Assembly: GCA_046296195.1 (NCBI GenBank)
Contig: JBKBLR010000063.1
Location: 1-8,077, forward strand
Length of the DNA: 8,077 bases
DNA from: Amphiplicatus sp046296195
Lineage (GTDB): Bacteria > Pseudomonadota > Alphaproteobacteria > Caulobacterales > Parvularculaceae
Direction: 5' to 3'
Below, piece by piece: positions 6,405 to 8,077 of the stretch (positions are counted from its first letter, which is position 1; each line of letters starts with the position of its first letter). The notes beneath the pieces were generated by a model. It made no database searches. It was given only the letters and a program-made list of their open reading frames with translations, and was not told the DNA's origin. The position numbers and the translations under genes are program-made.

Positions 6405-7006
6405 TGCGGGCGGCGCGCTTTCATGGCGGCGGCGAGCGTTCCTTCATCGAGATAATCAAGCTCGCCGCCGACCGGCACGCCCTGGCTCAATCGCGTGACG
6501 GCGACGCCCGATCCGGCGAGCTGGTCGCCGAGATAATGCGCCGTCGTCTGCCCATCGACGGTTGCAGGAAGCGCCAGCACGATCTCCTTCACCCCGCCCG
6601 CCTTGGCGCGGTCGACGAGCCTGCCGATCGAGAGCTCCTTGGGGCCGACGCCGTCGAGCGGCGATAAAAGCCCGCCGAGCACATGATATCGCCCGCGATG
6701 GGCGCCCGCGCGTTCAAGCGCCCAGAGATCGCCGACATCGGCGACGACGCAGAGGATCGCAGGATCGCGCGCGCCGTCGACGCAGATCGCGCACGGGTCG
6801 ATTGAATCCCAGTTGCCGCATGTCCCACAGGCTTTCACCTTATCCGCCGCATCATCGAGCGCAAAGGCGAGCGGGCGCATCAACGGATCGCGCTTCTTCA
6901 GCAGGTGCAGCGCCGCGCGCTTGGCCGAGCGCGGTCCGAGCCCCGGGAGCTTGGCGAGCAGGTCGATGAGCCGTTGCAGCTCGGGTCCGATATTGGCGGC
7001 GGGCAT
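6401..7006 (-). CDS. recR: Recombination mediator protein RecR
   Basis: RecR acts with RecO (and RecF) to load RecA on SSB-coated single-stranded DNA during gap repair. The length of 201 residues is standard. A helix-hairpin-helix lies at about 18-36 (LPGLGPRSAKRAALHLL); a four-cysteine zinc site at C60, C63, C72 and C75; a Toprim domain from about residue 84, including GRYHVLGG and TVDGQTT; and the C-terminal GVPVGGELDYLDEGTL. The Toprim Glu expected in CVVE is Ala89 here (CVVADVGD). RecR Toprim is not catalytic, so the protein may still work. It lies 16 bases after ybaB and overlaps the oxygenase start by 4 bases. No strong ribosome site precedes the ATG. Confidence 0.97.
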   Translation of the reverse strand: MPAANIGPELQRLIDLLAKLPGLGPRSAKRAALHLLKKRDPLMRPLAFALDDAADKVKACGTCGNWDSIDPCAICVDGARDPAILCVVADVGDLWALERAGAHRGRYHVLGGLLSPLDGVGPKELSIGRLVDRAKAGGVKEIVLALPATVDGQTTAHYLGDQLAGSGVAVTRLSQGVPVGGELDYLDEGTLAAAMKARRPQ

Positions 7007-7022
7007 TGAGCGGGCTTCGGCG

Positions 7023-7346
7023 TCAGAACGGCAGCTTCATGCCGGGCGGCAGGGGCAGGCCCGCCGTCAGCGCCTTCATCTCCTCGGCCGCGCGAACGTC
7101 AAGTTTCGACTTTGCGTCGTTCATCGCCGCGGCGACGAGGTCTTCGACGATCTCGCCGTCCTCGGGCTTCAAAAGCGCGCGCTCGATGGCGACGCCCTTC
7201 ACATAGCCCTTGCCGTTGATGATGATCTTCACCATGCCGCCGCCGGCCTGGCCTTCGACTTCGAGCGCGGCGATCTTCTCCTGCGCGCTCGCGAGCTTGG
7301 CCTGCATGGCGCCGGCCTGCTTCATCAGTTCGCCGAGGTCTTTCAT
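7023..7346 (-). CDS. ybaB: YbaB/EbfC-family nucleoid-associated protein
   Basis: YbaB/EbfC proteins are small dimeric DNA-binding proteins of the nucleoid. The 107 residues match the family: an N-terminal helix (MKDLGELMKQAGAMQ), the conserved VEGQAGGGMVKIIINGKG segment at about 30-47, EDGEIVEDLVAAAMNDA in the middle, and a short C-terminal end GLPLPPGMKLPF. The ATG (7344-7346) overlaps the dnaX stop as ATGA. A GGAG (7352-7355 on the plus strand) lies 5 bases upstream inside the dnaX end, so it can be translated both by coupling and by its own site. dnaX-ybaB-recR is a widely conserved order. Confidence 0.97.
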   Translation of the reverse strand: MKDLGELMKQAGAMQAKLASAQEKIAALEVEGQAGGGMVKIIINGKGYVKGVAIERALLKPEDGEIVEDLVAAAMNDAKSKLDVRAAEEMKALTAGLPLPPGMKLPF

Positions 7347-8077
7347 TCGGTCTCCATCTCGTCGTCGGGCGCCGCCGGCGCCGCCTCGGGCTGCGGATCG
7401 CGGATGAGGAGGATCTCCGCGCCCGGAAAGACCTCGAACGCTTTCTTCACCAGCGGATGCGCCATCACTTCGGCGGTGCGCGCGTCACGCAGCGTTTCCC
7501 GCCCTTCTTCGCCCGAATTGACGCTGATCGCCCAGACCCGCCCCGTCCATTCCTTGAGGCGCATCATCAGGCGTTGCGGCAGATCGGCGGGCGCCTTGTC
7601 ATGCAAGCGCATTTCGATGCGTCCAGGTTCGAACGCAATGAGATGCACATAGCTTTCAAGTTCGACCTTGAGGCGCAGGTCGCGCTTTGCTTCGGCGAGG
7701 CGCACGACGTCGGTGAAGGCGTCGAGACGCGGGCCCGCCATCGGCGCCGGCGCGGCGTGCGCGCGCGCGACCAGCTCGGCGAGCGCCGCGCCTGGACCCC
7801 CGCCCCCTTGCGGGCGCAGCGGCGGCGCGGACGGAGCGAAAGAACCAGCCTCGCCCTTCAGCAGGCGCAGCGCTTCGTCCGGGGTCGGAAGGTCTGCGGC
7901 GAAGGCGAGGCGGATGAGCGCAATTTCTCCCGCTGAAACGGGGTCGGGCGCGGTTTGCGTCTCGCCAAGGCCTTTGAGCAGCAGCGACCAGGCGCGGGTC
8001 AGCGCGTTCATCGGCAGCGCGGCCGCCGTCTCGCGGGCGCGGGGGGCGGGGGGGGGGCCCGCCCCGCCCGGCGGGGG
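7343..8077 (-). CDS. dnaX: DNA polymerase III tau subunit, C-terminal part (partial at right edge)
   Basis: DnaX is the clamp-loader ATPase subunit; the long tau form also binds the replicative polymerase through its C-terminal domain. The frame is open from the right edge to the TGA at 7343-7345, giving 244 residues. The first part is a Pro/Gly/Ala-rich linker, followed by LPMNALTRAWSLLLKG and a helical segment with AEIALIRLAFAADLPTP-like sequence (SAGEIALIRLAFAADLP), characteristic of the end of domain III/IV in alphaproteobacterial DnaX. A second Pro/Gly linker leads to the tau-type C-terminal domain (VELESYVHLIAF, GRIEMRL, HPLVKKAFEVFPGAEIL). The Met at 8009-8011 lies inside the domain and is not a start. 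The N-terminal ATPase is beyond the edge. The ybaB start overlaps its stop by 4 bases. Family is inferred from the C-terminal part and the operon context. Confidence 0.93.
   Translation of the reverse strand, partial: PPPGGAGPPPAPRARETAAALPMNALTRAWSLLLKGLGETQTAPDPVSAGEIALIRLAFAADLPTPDEALRLLKGEAGSFAPSAPPLRPQGGGGPGAALAELVARAHAAPAPMAGPRLDAFTDVVRLAEAKRDLRLKVELESYVHLIAFEPGRIEMRLHDKAPADLPQRLMMRLKEWTGRVWAISVNSGEEGRETLRDARTAEVMAHPLVKKAFEVFPGAEILLIRDPQPEAAPAAPDDEMETE
8041..8077. repeat. G/C homopolymer-rich stretch with a G10 run
   Basis: The last 37 bases consist almost only of G and C runs: G6 (8041-8046), C, G10 (8048-8057), then short C and G blocks. In the dnaX frame they encode the Pro/Gly/Ala linker. 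Such a tract is prone to sequencing, assembly and polymerase slippage errors, and it coincides with the window end. Confidence 0.8.

Noticed and set aside
8009..8011. ATG at 8009-8011 as the start of a separate 222-residue protein
   Set aside because: The same frame continues upstream to the window edge without a stop and the sequence around it (ETAAALPMNALTRAW) is internal DnaX sequence.

Overview
The window looks like chromosomal DNA from a high-GC alphaproteobacterium, probably of the order Hyphomicrobiales (Rhizobiales). I infer this from the strong G/C bias at third codon positions, the fmt-def cluster placed divergently from an RmuC-family gene, the dnaX-ybaB-recR order, and alphaproteobacterial-looking protein sequences. 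No RNA gene, CRISPR array, IS element or att site is visible. Genes cover nearly everything, and no gap exceeds about 125 bases.

Left part (1-3050): the start of methionyl-tRNA formyltransferase (fmt, minus strand, running off the left edge) lies downstream of peptide deformylase (def, minus). These two enzymes add and remove the formyl group at the N-terminus of new proteins. A 125-base divergent gap holds a promoter-like TTGACG/ATAACT pair for def that would give an almost leaderless transcript. Reading rightward from the gap is a long, divergent RmuC-family protein.

Middle part (3047-5419): two envelope-glycan type genes are transcribed away from each other. One is a polyprenyl-phosphate glycosyltransferase of the GtrB/DPM1-like GT2 type (minus); the other is a GT87/DUF2029 multi-membrane-span mannosyl/arabinofuranosyl-type transferase (plus). 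A 66-69 base AT-rich gap separates them. A plausible joint role is making a lipid-linked sugar and transferring it on the periplasmic side. The GT2 gene runs convergently into rmuC: their stop codons overlap in CTAA, and an intrinsic-terminator-like hairpin sits inside the last GT2 codons.

Right part (5379-8077): a minus-strand operon, dnaX (3' part, running off the right edge), ybaB, recR and a Rieske-type ring-hydroxylating oxygenase. dnaX/ybaB and recR/oxygenase share ATGA stop-start overlaps, which suggests translational coupling. The oxygenase is an odd passenger in a replication/repair operon, and its 3' end overlaps the GT87 gene tail to tail by 41 bases.

I found no clearly new multi-gene system. 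The points most worth a second look are the altered catalytic-type residues in RmuC (Lys to Arg) and RecR (Toprim Glu to Ala), the oxygenase coupled to recR, the terminator embedded in a coding end, the leaderless-looking def promoter, and a C10 run in the dnaX linker at the window edge.
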